Notes: a model not told the origin generated them from the sequence alone. A stretch of 64,000 nucleotides of DNA from Polynucleobacter sp. AP-Titi-500A-B4 (GCF_018688095.1 NZ_CP061311.1:1210120-1274119); one strand, 5' to 3'; positions 35,017 through 44,311 are shown, numbered from the stretch's first letter. Numbers and translations are program-made.

Positions 35017-35793
35017 TTAGGGATTCCTGACACAACGAAAGCCAATATAGACAACAGCAATATCTGCTGGCTTAGATTCCACATCAGACTCTTGCTGTCG
35101 TTCTGGTCCGTACCACCACGAAGCACCCCGAGTAATGTAGCCACCGTTTCTTTCTGTGGCAGTCCACTCCCAGACATTGCCACCCATGTCGTATAAACCA
35201 TTCACACCCGGCTTAGTTGTCTTTGTCGCGACGTGCCCCGTTCCACGATTCAATGCGCCTGCTGGTGCAAGTCCTTTGTAATCTCCACAAGCACTTAAAC
35301 AGTGTGATGGTGTTGGGGTAGCCCCACCCGGAAATGGATAACGTTGTCCTTTGACATATCCACTAGGTGGATTAGATCTTTGCTCCAAGAAAGCAGCACT
35401 TGCCCATTCAGCATCGGTAGGTAAACGTTTGTCGAAATAACGACAAATGGACTCAGCTTCTTTTTGATTGAGGTGCACTGCTGGTTCTGCATCTCTTGCA
35501 GGCACACCATATGGCGTCTTCCAGGTCCACCCTTTCTTTTGGACAAAGCCTGCCTCATAAGAAAGGCCCCCGCCATTTTTTTCTGCTTGACTGGTAAATC
35601 CTGTTGCATTTGCAAATGTTTTAACATCACCGATCGTCATTTCAGTTTGATCCCAAACTAAATCACCAATCTGAGTATTGGATATGGATGTTGCGGGAGC
35701 ACTTTGACTTGGCGCAGATCTCAGCATGAAATACACAGCAATTGCTGTAAGCAATATGCCAAAGAGGATGGTGGAGATATCAAACTTTTTCAT
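35017..35793 (-). CDS. Formylglycine-generating-enzyme-like (SUMF1) membrane-anchored protein
   Basis: The 258-residue protein has an N-terminal membrane anchor (residues about 8-25) and a SUMF1/EgtB-type fold: RLPTDAEWASAAF, NGLYDMGGNVWEWTA, GGYITRGASWW, IGFRCVRN. The Cys pair used by true formylglycine-generating enzymes is absent where the C-x-x-x-x-C segment is expected (ASWWYGPERQQ), so it should not modify sulfatases. No sulfatase gene is present. It is the last member of a run with a GGDEF and an HD-GYP gene (about 60 nt gap). Function unknown, possibly ligand binding. Confidence 0.75.
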   Translation of the reverse strand: MKKFDISTILFGILLTAIAVYFMLRSAPSQSAPATSISNTQIGDLVWDQTEMTIGDVKTFANATGFTSQAEKNGGGLSYEAGFVQKKGWTWKTPYGVPARDAEPAVHLNQKEAESICRYFDKRLPTDAEWASAAFLEQRSNPPSGYVKGQRYPFPGGATPTPSHCLSACGDYKGLAPAGALNRGTGHVATKTTKPGVNGLYDMGGNVWEWTATERNGGYITRGASWWYGPERQQESDVESKPADIAVVYIGFRCVRNP

Positions 35794-35854
35794 ACCAAGG
35801 ACTCACCTGCAATAAATAGTCAACAATGCAGTATTTATAAAGCAAATATGTGTT

Positions 35855-36670
35855 TTATGTGCTGATCTGGTTTCTGCCGGCTTGCTTAGCGCGGTACATT
35901 GCCTGATCACAAGCGTTATAACAATCTTTTAGGATTGAGCTTGGATCGTTATCCATAGCTTTGAGAGGGTCAAACATCACCAGTCCGATGCTGATCGTAA
36001 TGCGGATCTCTTGATCTTGTGCGGTTGCGCAGATAGTTTCTGAAACTAAGATGCGCAAGCGCTCCGCAACCTCTTGGGCTTTTTCTTGAGTAGTTTCAGG
36101 CAAAACAATGAGGAACTCCTCACCTCCTACACGACCAAAAATATCAATCTCGCGCAACTCCATTTGACAAGTCTTGACCAAATTGGTGAGCACGACATCC
36201 CCTATGGGATGACCATAGGCATCATTGATATTTTTAAAGTGATCGATATCCGCCATCATGAAAGCAATACTTTTTTTACTACGAAAACTTTTTAGGATTT
36301 CTAGTTCAGATCTAGCGAAGGTCTCGGCACGACTCAAGGCTAAAGTGAGCGGGTCTATCTTGGATATTTGGCCTAATGAAAAATTTTGTACTTCCAAGCG
36401 ATTTAATAAGGCTTTGATATGAAGTACGCCCAATAATAGAAAGCCTGATATCGGTACCACTAAAAAGGCATCGACAATATTGATGTCACCACCATTCCAA
36501 ATAAAGACAATCGGATTAAGTCGTCTACCCAGCATTAGACCTAGGCCAATAGCCAGGCAACCGCCAGCTAATCGGTAGGACTTAGAAAGGGTAAAAAGAT
36601 AAATAGCATAAAGAACCGCTATAAGTTGAGCCGCTAATGCGACTGAATAGAGGGATAGCGCCAGAATCAT
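35855..36670 (-). CDS. Membrane-anchored diguanylate cyclase (GGDEF)
   Basis: The 271-residue protein has two to three N-terminal membrane helices (about 1-85), a short linker and a GGDEF domain (about 105-270). The active site reads GRVGGEEF, an accepted variant. An REID I-site sits five residues before it, so product inhibition is likely. MMADIDHFKNINDAYGHPIGD is the typical metal/substrate segment. It lies 2 nt after the HD-GYP gene, forming a synthesis/degradation pair for c-di-GMP. Confidence 0.93.
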   Translation of the reverse strand: MILALSLYSVALAAQLIAVLYAIYLFTLSKSYRLAGGCLAIGLGLMLGRRLNPIVFIWNGGDINIVDAFLVVPISGFLLLGVLHIKALLNRLEVQNFSLGQISKIDPLTLALSRAETFARSELEILKSFRSKKSIAFMMADIDHFKNINDAYGHPIGDVVLTNLVKTCQMELREIDIFGRVGGEEFLIVLPETTQEKAQEVAERLRILVSETICATAQDQEIRITISIGLVMFDPLKAMDNDPSSILKDCYNACDQAMYRAKQAGRNQIST

Positions 36671-36672
36671 CG

Positions 36673-37899
36673 TTAGACAGACTCAATAATTTTTTGCAGC
36701 TCATTGCCCTCTTTTAATAAATCTAGAGCGGCATTCACTACTGTTGAATCTAACTTCACGCCGGACTCTGCTTGAATTTCATCCATTGCAGCAGCTAAGC
36801 CCCTTGCTGGCCTATAGGGGCGATGGGTGGACATCGCCTCAATCGTATCAGCCACAGCTAAGATACGACCCCCTTGAGAAATTGCATCGCCTTTTAATCC
36901 ATTTGGGTAGCCACTACCATCTAAGCGCTCATGATGCTGATAGACTGCCTCAGCTATCGGCCATGGAAAAGGAATATCTTTCAGAATTTGATAGCCAGCC
37001 TCTACGTGCCCTTGCACCATCTTCATCTCTAAGTCAGTCAAGTGTGTTGGCTTGGTCAGAATTTCTGAGGGCACTGCTACCTTACCAATATCGTGGACCA
37101 TTCCTGCCATATAGAGTGCCTGGGAATCTTCATTACTCCACCCCAACTTATCCGCAATTCTCATTGCAATCAAAGCCACTCGTTTCTGATGTCCTGCGGT
37201 ATAGGGATCTCGCCACTCCATGGTTCTAGACATCGCCTCAATAGTGGAGCGCAATGCGCTTGCCAGGCGCTCCTGTGTCAGCTGTTTTTGATGAATTTGC
37301 TCATCCAACTGCCTTTGTCGTTCGATAGAGCGAAGACCAAATCCAATTTCATGTGCAAGACTTTGAAAAAGCTCAATTTCGGTTTCTCCAAAAGAATTGG
37401 GTTCGGATGAATACACCAATAAACAACGGCGCAACTTCTCTACACCATCCTGAATAGGACAAGCAATCGCAGAGCGTATGCCATATTTTCGTGCTCTGTC
37501 ACGCCAAGGCAAAAACTGTTGATCAGTCTCTGAATCTATTACGAAAGTAGTTTTGCCGGAGCGTATACAAGCGCCAGCAGGACCTAAGCCTGATGGAATT
37601 TGATCATTCCAAGTGATCAAAATATCTTTTGTATAGGCTATGGCAGAACCAGAGCCACCCATGATGGTCACTGTCTTTTCGGCATCGTCTTCAGCCTTGC
37701 CAACCCAAGCTAAGACATAGGGAGTTTTTGATGCAATGGCAGAACAAACTTCCCGGATCAATGCATCGGTCGAACTTGCTCTCGCGAGTGCTGCTGCAGC
37801 CTCTGAAAGAGCTGATAAAGCAGCTCCGCGCTTCTGCATCTCTTGCTTGAGGTCAGCAGCATTATCAGAAACGAAGTTACTAAGGGATTTGTTGGTCAT
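36673..37899 (-). CDS. GAF/HD-GYP cyclic-di-GMP phosphodiesterase
   Basis: The 408-residue protein has a GAF domain at about 30-195 (ASSTDALIREVCSAI...IACPIQDGVEKLRRCLLVYS) and an HD-GYP domain at about 215-400. MVHDIGKVAVP and HHERLDGSGYPNGL are intact. It is cytoplasmic with no membrane segment. It follows the nucleotide-sugar dehydrogenase gene by about 40 nt and precedes the GGDEF gene by 2 nt, so it is probably transcribed with the polysaccharide genes. Confidence 0.92.
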   Translation of the reverse strand: MTNKSLSNFVSDNAADLKQEMQKRGAALSALSEAAAALARASSTDALIREVCSAIASKTPYVLAWVGKAEDDAEKTVTIMGGSGSAIAYTKDILITWNDQIPSGLGPAGACIRSGKTTFVIDSETDQQFLPWRDRARKYGIRSAIACPIQDGVEKLRRCLLVYSSEPNSFGETEIELFQSLAHEIGFGLRSIERQRQLDEQIHQKQLTQERLASALRSTIEAMSRTMEWRDPYTAGHQKRVALIAMRIADKLGWSNEDSQALYMAGMVHDIGKVAVPSEILTKPTHLTDLEMKMVQGHVEAGYQILKDIPFPWPIAEAVYQHHERLDGSGYPNGLKGDAISQGGRILAVADTIEAMSTHRPYRPARGLAAAMDEIQAESGVKLDSTVVNAALDLLKEGNELQKIIESV

Positions 37900-37936
37900 C
37901 CTTTGATTATGTTCCTATATTGATCCCCTGGGTCAT

Positions 37937-39217
37937 TTATAAGCGCCACACTACTAATCCGCATAACTCAATATGGGCTTGATCAAAGCTGCTATAAATA
38001 TCAAAAAATTCGCCGCCCTTTGATACCTTGGATAAAAGTCTATCAAGCGGCATCTCTAGAAATATTTGGTGGGGCGTAGCCATCACTAGGGCATCAGCAA
38101 CGGGAAGCTCATCCCATGGAATCAGATCGATGTTGTAACGTGCTTTAGCATCACTCACTTTAACAACTGGGTCATATACATAAACATCGACTCCAAAGCT
38201 TTTGAGCTCAGCAATAACATCTACTATTTTGGAGTTACTGGTGTCCTGAACGTCCGGCTTGAATGCCAAACCAAAAACATTGACTTTGGCGCCCTTAATA
38301 TTGGTATTGTTAGCTATCAATTGCTTAACTACCTGATCAGCAATATATTTACCCATACCATCATTGATTCTTCTACCTGCAAGAATTACGTCGGGGTGAT
38401 ATCCCAACATCTCTGCTTTATAGGTTAAGTAATAAGGCACGATACCAATGCAATGCCCGCCAACCAAGCCTGGTCGCACTGACATAAAGTTCCATTTGGT
38501 CGATGCAGCATCAATTACCTCATTGGTATCAATACCAACCAGATGTGAAATGACCGCTACTTCATTCATCAGCGCAATATTGAGATCACGTTGAGTGTTC
38601 TCAACCACTTTTGCAGCCTCCGCCACCTTGATGCAAGATGCCTTGAAGATTCCTGCGGTAATGATCTTGCTATAGATTTCTGCAACCATCTCCAAGGTCT
38701 GTGGAGTATCTCCAGAAACAATCTTGATGATCTTGACCAGCGTATGGGTTCTATCTCCTGGGTTTACACGCTCTGGTGAATAACCCACATGAAAGCCTTT
38801 CTTCCAGATCATTCCAGAGGCGGATTCCAAAATCGGAATGCAAACCTCTTCAGTAGCGCCTGGGTAGACAGTGGATTCATAAACGACCGTGGCGCCCTCT
38901 TTCATATTACGGCCGACCAATTCAGTAGCGTTTTTGAGGGGCAAAAAGTCGGGCTGGTTAGCCTCATCAATCAGTGTTGGCACAGCCACGATAATGAAGT
39001 CTGCCTTCCTTAATTGCGCGGGCTCATCGGTAAATGTCAGATGGGTTGCCGAGCGCAACTCTTCGGCAGTAATTTCATCTGTGGGTGAGATTCCCTGTTT
39101 GAATAGTTCAATCTTTTCTTTGTAAAGATCAAATCCGATCGTCGGATATATTTTTCCAAACTCTACTGCTAGCGGTATACCGACGTATCCTAGCCCAACG
39201 ATTGCAATGGTTGTCAT
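37937..39217 (-). CDS. UDP-sugar 6-dehydrogenase (TviB/WbpA-type)
   Basis: The 426-residue protein has an N-terminal Rossmann motif (VGLGYVGIPLAVEFGK), the middle domain and GGHCIGIVPYYLTYKAEMLGYHP with the catalytic Cys. A C-terminal half (VFGLAFKPDVQDTSNSKIVDVIAEL) follows. The sequence style fits dehydrogenases of UDP-N-acetylhexosamines, giving uronic acids for polysaccharide, rather than UDP-glucose dehydrogenase; the exact sugar is inferred. It overlaps the GT2 gene by 4 nt (ATGA), so it is translationally coupled. Confidence 0.88.
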   Translation of the reverse strand: MTTIAIVGLGYVGIPLAVEFGKIYPTIGFDLYKEKIELFKQGISPTDEITAEELRSATHLTFTDEPAQLRKADFIIVAVPTLIDEANQPDFLPLKNATELVGRNMKEGATVVYESTVYPGATEEVCIPILESASGMIWKKGFHVGYSPERVNPGDRTHTLVKIIKIVSGDTPQTLEMVAEIYSKIITAGIFKASCIKVAEAAKVVENTQRDLNIALMNEVAVISHLVGIDTNEVIDAASTKWNFMSVRPGLVGGHCIGIVPYYLTYKAEMLGYHPDVILAGRRINDGMGKYIADQVVKQLIANNTNIKGAKVNVFGLAFKPDVQDTSNSKIVDVIAELKSFGVDVYVYDPVVKVSDAKARYNIDLIPWDELPVADALVMATPHQIFLEMPLDRLLSKVSKGGEFFDIYSSFDQAHIELCGLVVWRL

Positions 39218-40674
39218 TTTTGGTCTTTCTTATATTGATTATTAGTAGGGGTAAGATATCCAGAGCGTACTCGGTAACCATAAGCGATCTTTCCGCGCAC
39301 GAGTAGGTCATAGATACCGATCAAACGGCTATAGGTATGAAATTGGTGGTAGCCGAACTGCTCTAGAAAGCCCGTGCTGAGCATGCGAATTAAGTCTTTT
39401 GTTCTATCTTGTCTAAAACGGGAAAACTCCTGAAGTAAGACAGCACAGACAGATAACACCGTACCCAATACCACACCAAAGATAAAGAGCAAGATGACAT
39501 CATCCAAGGTAGCTATTCCAAAGTAATAGGCAATAGGCGCCAATAGATAAGATGCTACCTCTACTAAGGCTGAGAGTGCTTCAAAGATAAAGAAAAAGGG
39601 CACTCCAAACATGCCTACCATGCGGTATTTTGGGTTAAACATCATATCTCGATTCCAAATCATGGATTGCAGAATGGCGCGCTGCCAAAAGTTTCGCTGC
39701 GAAGAAAGGGCCTTTAGGGTTTCCGGAACCTCTGAATAACAACCGGGGTCAGGTACATAAGCGATTCGCATGGGGCCTAAATCTTTATGCTCCTGAATAT
39801 AACGGTGAATATCGACTGTTAACTCAAAGTCATCCACTACTGCATTGACATTAGCCCCGCCTACTTTTAAAAAGATATCCTTACGAATGAAGGTATAGGC
39901 GCCCGACATACACAACATACTGTTAAGGCGCGACAAGCCTGCCCTTGCCCACTGAAAGGCGCGCAAATACTCAACATACTGAAACATGGGCAGCCAATGC
40001 TGCGGCAAGGAACGATCGACTATCTTCCCATTGCTAACCATTAATCCATTGGATGGTCGAATCATGCCGGTAGCAGCAACGACAGAATCATCTTCTAGAA
40101 AAGGACGAATCATCCTTAATAAGGCATCGTCTTCTAGGACGCAATCAGCATCGATCTGGCAAATAATCGGGTAACGTGCGTAATCCACACCTGCATTATT
40201 AGCATCCGCTCTTCGACCATTCTCTTTATCAATCACCAATAGAGATGGAAAGTCATTAGAGCGGTAAACTGCCCTAATCGGGTTAGTCTGCAACTGCTTC
40301 TTATAGACCAGTTCAGCGGGATACATCTTGAATCGCTCTATGAGTATCTTGAGGGTACTATCTTCAGACCCATCATTAACCACAATGACCTCAAACTGAG
40401 GATAACGAAGCTGCAAGCTATTGAGGACGGTATCGACAATCATCTTCTCTTCGTTATACGCAGAGATCACGATGGATATTGGTAAGGTTAATTTAGATTC
40501 ACTAATGCGCTTAAATTCGCCAAAATGAATTCCTTGGTGATATTTTTTCTGCTCAAGCGCTCCTAGGATGATCAGCAGCAAATAAATCAAATGCATTAGG
40601 AGGAAATACACCAATATTCCCTCAATTAGCAATCGTGTAATGAAAATGAGATCTTGCTCAAGCCAGGGACTCAT
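39214..40674 (-). CDS. Membrane GT2 polysaccharide synthase-like glycosyltransferase
   Basis: The 486-residue protein has N-terminal helices (about 8-45), a GT2 domain at about 60-300 (VISAYNEEKMIVDTVLNSL, VVNDGSEDST, QIDADCVLEDD with DAD, VVDDFELTVDIHR, then SQRNFWQRAI as the QxxRW-like motif) and four to five C-terminal helices. This is the plan of processive synthases such as PgaC/BcsA-type enzymes. It is coupled by 4-nt overlaps to the HEAT gene before it and the dehydrogenase after it. The product polysaccharide is unknown. Confidence 0.88.
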   Translation of the reverse strand: MSPWLEQDLIFITRLLIEGILVYFLLMHLIYLLLIILGALEQKKYHQGIHFGEFKRISESKLTLPISIVISAYNEEKMIVDTVLNSLQLRYPQFEVIVVNDGSEDSTLKILIERFKMYPAELVYKKQLQTNPIRAVYRSNDFPSLLVIDKENGRRADANNAGVDYARYPIICQIDADCVLEDDALLRMIRPFLEDDSVVAATGMIRPSNGLMVSNGKIVDRSLPQHWLPMFQYVEYLRAFQWARAGLSRLNSMLCMSGAYTFIRKDIFLKVGGANVNAVVDDFELTVDIHRYIQEHKDLGPMRIAYVPDPGCYSEVPETLKALSSQRNFWQRAILQSMIWNRDMMFNPKYRMVGMFGVPFFFIFEALSALVEVASYLLAPIAYYFGIATLDDVILLFIFGVVLGTVLSVCAVLLQEFSRFRQDRTKDLIRMLSTGFLEQFGYHQFHTYSRLIGIYDLLVRGKIAYGYRVRSGYLTPTNNQYKKDQK

Positions 40675-41684
40675 ACGATCCCCTTGTTTGTATTTTGGGA
40701 GAGAGTCATTTGACTCATGTCGCGAACAAATTGATCGGGGCTATCATTCATTTTCTCTAAAGCCAACTTACCAGGTGCACCCATAGCCATGAGTGATGTC
40801 GCGCAGTTCAATCTGACCCACCATACTGAGTCACTCATCCCCTTTTGCAGCGAATCAATACTCTGCTCGCCTGAAAAATGCTTCAAAGCTTTTGCGCAAG
40901 TCGCCCTCACTTCCCAGGCTGAATCTTTGATGCCAATTAATAACGCCGGCAAGGCGGATGGATATTGCAGTTGGCCCAAGGATCGATATACCCAAACCCG
41001 AATATCAACACTTTGATCATTGCTGAGTTTCTCTAAGAAAGCTACAGATGCCTCATCTTTGATAATTCCCAAGCTGGCAATCGCCACCTGCCTACCAGGA
41101 TGGCTAGCATGAGAATCTTCTAGGTAGGCTTTTAAATGGGGTATTGCATCGACATCAAACTGCCCAATGATTTCTATTAATCGTTGCACTGGCCATGTGC
41201 CCTCAAGTGCTAAGTTGATGAGAATTGGCTTTATGGCAGCCACCACACCTAATTGCGCAAGAGAATTCGCAGCGGCAATCCGCACATCTAAAAATTCATC
41301 CGTAAGGGCGCCCAGTAATGGCTCACTGATGATTTCAGTATGCGCAATAAATGGCAGATACGTGGCTGCATTTAGTCTCTCATGCCAATTACCAACATTT
41401 AGCTGGTGCAACTCTTTATCGACAACTGCTGTAGATTCACATTCGACCAGAATATCAATGAGCTTATGGCAATCAGCCTTACTAGCCGTTTGTGCAACCT
41501 GCGCCAATACACTTGTTAGGCATTCTTGGTGTACCAGCACCAACCCCTTGAGAGCGTTCTTGGCGATAACACCCTTGAGAAAAGCACTAATTCCGCTATT
41601 TAGAAGTTCATACTGAACGAGATACTGCTTTTGCCGGTAGTTAGCATATAGGTTGTAAATAATCACGCCCATAGACAGGGCCAT
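40671..41684 (-). CDS. Membrane-anchored HEAT-repeat protein
   Basis: The ATG at 41684 gives 337 residues: a short hydrophobic start, then five to six HEAT repeats (PLLGALTDEFLDVRIAAANSLAQLG, PALLIGIKDSAWEVRATCAKAL, SMSDSVWWVRLNCATSLMA-like). The frame stays open upstream to 41765 and encodes FVFFAYGVLLLLVLV directly before that ATG, so the full membrane helix needs an upstream non-ATG start. ATT at 41765, just after the epimerase stop, would add 27 residues. HEAT proteins are scaffolds; here it probably binds the GT2 synthase with which it overlaps by 4 nt. Confidence 0.8.
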   Translation of the reverse strand: MALSMGVIIYNLYANYRQKQYLVQYELLNSGISAFLKGVIAKNALKGLVLVHQECLTSVLAQVAQTASKADCHKLIDILVECESTAVVDKELHQLNVGNWHERLNAATYLPFIAHTEIISEPLLGALTDEFLDVRIAAANSLAQLGVVAAIKPILINLALEGTWPVQRLIEIIGQFDVDAIPHLKAYLEDSHASHPGRQVAIASLGIIKDEASVAFLEKLSNDQSVDIRVWVYRSLGQLQYPSALPALLIGIKDSAWEVRATCAKALKHFSGEQSIDSLQKGMSDSVWWVRLNCATSLMAMGAPGKLALEKMNDSPDQFVRDMSQMTLSQNTNKGIV

Positions 41685-41772
41685 GACAAGTACTAATAGG
41701 AGAAGTACTCCGTATGCAAAAAATACAAAGATGGGTGAAACCGAAGGGCTTAATCCTAGATTAATAGTCTAC

Positions 41773-42750
41773 TCACTTCAGACCAGTGGTGCGCTCAAGA
41801 GCAATGAGCTGATCAATCGTGTCATACAAACTCCACCGCGGCTTAAAGCCTGTTAAGTCTTGTAATTTCTGGATCACCGGTCGACGATGTGTGATGTCCT
41901 CAAACTCTAGACCGTAAGCAGCTTCATAGCCAATATATTTAATACCCGATTTACTGCCCGATCTTTCAATGATTAATTTAGCTAGATCACCAATGGAAAT
42001 TTCATCATCATTGCCGACGTTAACGATTTCACCATTGGCCGCAGGAGTTGAGGCCAACATATCCAAAGCTCTGACGGTATCGTCAACATTACAAAATGAG
42101 CGAGTTTGCGACCCGTCGCCATATACCGTGACTTGCTCACCATGAACCGCTTGCCTAATAAAGTTCGGAAACACCATGCCATACTTACCAGTTTGGTGTG
42201 GACCTACTGTATTAAATAAACGCACAATGACTACTTTAATATGGGATTTTTTGAGAAATGAGTAGGCTAAAAATTCATCGGCTAATTTAGTGACCGCATA
42301 ACACCAGCGCAATCGCCCCGCTGAACGCAAAACGATGTCGTCCGTTTCCACGAATGCTGGCTTGGTATTAAATCCATAAACCTCTGAGCTCGAAGCAACG
42401 ATGATCTGAGTCATGGGGTTTACTTCAGCTACTGCTCTAAATACTCGCTCAGTTCCTGCCATATTGGTAGCCATCACTGCGCGAGGATCCTCTAAGACTT
42501 TCTTCACCCCAACAATAGCAGCCATATGGTAAATGCGATTTGACCAACGAGCCGCCTCTTTCAAACCATCCCATGTAAGGATATTGGCCTCATCAAATTG
42601 AAAGTGAGGATCTTTAAAGTGTGCGGAGATGTTGCCGACTTGGCCGGTTGATAAATCATCAACTACATGCACAGTGTCACCTTTTGCAAGGTGGTAAGCG
42701 ACTAGATGCGATCCTATGAACCCTGCCCCACCAGTAATTAATATATTCAT
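41773..42750 (-). CDS. NAD-dependent nucleotide-sugar epimerase/dehydratase
   Basis: The 325-residue extended SDR enzyme has GGAGFIGSHLVAYHLAKG as NAD-binding loop, SSSEVYG, the YAVTK catalytic Tyr/Lys, and substrate-side RLFNTVGPHQTGKYGMVFPNF. The family includes UDP-glucose/UDP-GlcNAc 4-epimerases and UDP-glucuronate decarboxylases. The specificity cannot be settled by eye. It lies between the YaiO-like barrel (6 nt) and the HEAT gene, and so in the polysaccharide operon. Confidence 0.88.
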   Translation of the reverse strand: MNILITGGAGFIGSHLVAYHLAKGDTVHVVDDLSTGQVGNISAHFKDPHFQFDEANILTWDGLKEAARWSNRIYHMAAIVGVKKVLEDPRAVMATNMAGTERVFRAVAEVNPMTQIIVASSSEVYGFNTKPAFVETDDIVLRSAGRLRWCYAVTKLADEFLAYSFLKKSHIKVVIVRLFNTVGPHQTGKYGMVFPNFIRQAVHGEQVTVYGDGSQTRSFCNVDDTVRALDMLASTPAANGEIVNVGNDDEISIGDLAKLIIERSGSKSGIKYIGYEAAYGLEFEDITHRRPVIQKLQDLTGFKPRWSLYDTIDQLIALERTTGLK

Positions 42751-42756
42751 ATCATC

Positions 42757-43659
42757 CTAAAAAGAAACTCGCAGGCCAAGTTGCCCGCCATTACGTTGGT
42801 AGTAAGAACCTTCTTTGCCATGCCAAACCGCTGATGTGATGCCAATAGTTTTGCTTATCCAATACAAGCCATCGAGTTGAATGTACTGAAACTGAATGCT
42901 GGATAAATTATTGAGCGCCACGACAGTAGGCTCCATACCTTGGGCATAAGTCACGCCAAGGCGATTATTGGTCTCACCTATCCATTGCGCCTGAACTTTA
43001 GACGCAAATGATCCTTGGTCGCGATTGATTGATGAAATCATCCCAACATAAGCAAAACGAAATTGCCCCCAATACTTTTCTAGCCCGAGGTTATATAAAT
43101 TGGTAGAGGCATTGGAGTAAGACTGTGAGTACTGCTTTTGATTCGCAGCAATGATGTAGCCAAAATTTTGCGGTAATCTACCATTCCAACCGAGACCTAC
43201 TGATGTCTGCGGTAAAAAATTGGGGTTAGCAGAATATCCACCTTCAATATTAATAACGCCGTATTTCAATGGATAGGCATAAGTTACATCAAGCTCTTGA
43301 TCAACCATGCTGAAACGCTGAACATTTTGCGCCTGAATATTGACTAAACCATTTTCATGCAGTGGCAATGAAAGATTGAGATATTGACTACTCCAATTAG
43401 CGTAGTTATTGGTTAATTGATCAAAACTAGAGCCGACTTCAATATAGGGTGCAGCATCAAATACTGCTGGACGAACGGAGCCGCTGAAAGACAACTCCTC
43501 CAATGCGCCAGTGCCAGTTTGCAGGTTGGGCACTTCTTGGGAATAAGCCAATTGTGGCAAAACCAAAGCAATGCAAGTTAAAAAACCTGCGATAACTATT
43601 CGTGGACTTCTAGCACGAGATGAGAAATATTTGCGAATAGCACACCATATGAAATTCAA
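42757..43659 (-). CDS. YaiO-like outer-membrane beta-barrel protein
   Basis: The 300-residue protein has a signal peptide (residues about 18-40, ending AYSQ) followed by alternating beta-strands rich in Tyr/Asn/Gln, ending GGQLGLRVSF with a terminal Phe, the outer-membrane barrel signature. Sequence such as YAYPLKYGVINIEGGYSANPNFLP resembles YaiO-family barrels found with glycan-processing genes. It is the first gene of the polysaccharide run and is a candidate export porin (inference). Confidence 0.72.
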   Translation of the reverse strand: MNFIWCAIRKYFSSRARSPRIVIAGFLTCIALVLPQLAYSQEVPNLQTGTGALEELSFSGSVRPAVFDAAPYIEVGSSFDQLTNNYANWSSQYLNLSLPLHENGLVNIQAQNVQRFSMVDQELDVTYAYPLKYGVINIEGGYSANPNFLPQTSVGLGWNGRLPQNFGYIIAANQKQYSQSYSNASTNLYNLGLEKYWGQFRFAYVGMISSINRDQGSFASKVQAQWIGETNNRLGVTYAQGMEPTVVALNNLSSIQFQYIQLDGLYWISKTIGITSAVWHGKEGSYYQRNGGQLGLRVSF

Positions 43660-43803
43660 TCTAATAAGACAACCCTATTCCACTGTGGCCGCTATAGCAA
43701 TACTTATTTAATTTATTAGGAATTTACCCAAGAAATAGAATAAGAATTGCAATATTGACTGATTAAGCACATTATGAAGAGATACGTCACTTTCTAAGGG
43801 TTT

Positions 43804-44301
43804 ATGCAAGAAGATATCGATAAGATTTACGCCAAAATCGTCGGTCTAGAGACTGAGGTGAGCAATCTTCGTCAAGGCTATATTGTTGTTAACCAGCGTT
43901 ATACAGAGGCACTCAGCTCTCTCAAAGAGCTTACCAATAGCGCCTCATTGGCCGCTAAGAAGGCGTGCACTGCTGCCGAGCAAGCGGCACTTGCCACCAA
44001 TAAATGCGCTTTAGCAGCTAAAGAGGCCGCAAGCAAATCTGTCATTGAGGCTGCAGAAGCATCTGCAGAAGCTGCCGCCTTATCGGCTGAAGCAGCGGTT
44101 CAAGCAGCTGCTGCAGCATCAGCCGCAGCCGCAGCCGCCGCAGCCGCAGTTGCTCATCAAGCAGAGGCATCCTCTGTACAAGCATCGGCAGAAGCAGCGC
44201 AATCAACTAAGCGAGCTACAGACGCAGCTGCTGAAGCAGTCAAGATGTCGAATATGGCAGCTGAATTTGCAAGACTCGCTAGAAATAATCACACAAAGTA
44301 A
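43804..44301 (+). CDS. Alanine-rich coiled-coil protein, unknown function
   Basis: The 165-residue protein has an N-terminal heptad coiled coil (about 1-40: DIDKIYAKIVGLETEVSNLRQ). A long Ala-rich helix follows (about 45-160), with an almost pure Ala stretch near 95-115 and regular Lys/Glu/Gln spacing. There are no membrane or signal sequences. It is alone on the plus strand and ends at a strong terminator. Apolipoprotein-like or phasin-like helical surface proteins look similar, but no family is recognised. Its regular low-complexity DNA also opens a Gln/Leu-rich second frame that is not coding. Confidence 0.75.
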   Translation: MQEDIDKIYAKIVGLETEVSNLRQGYIVVNQRYTEALSSLKELTNSASLAAKKACTAAEQAALATNKCALAAKEAASKSVIEAAEASAEAAALSAEAAVQAAAAASAAAAAAAAAVAHQAEASSVQASAEAAQSTKRATDAAAEAVKMSNMAAEFARLARNNHTK

Positions 44302-44311
44302 CTAGAAATAG

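Noticed and set aside
44045..44305. Gln/Leu-rich second reading frame inside the Ala-rich gene
   Set aside because: It is the frame-shifted reading of GCA/GCC-rich codons; no start signal and no family.
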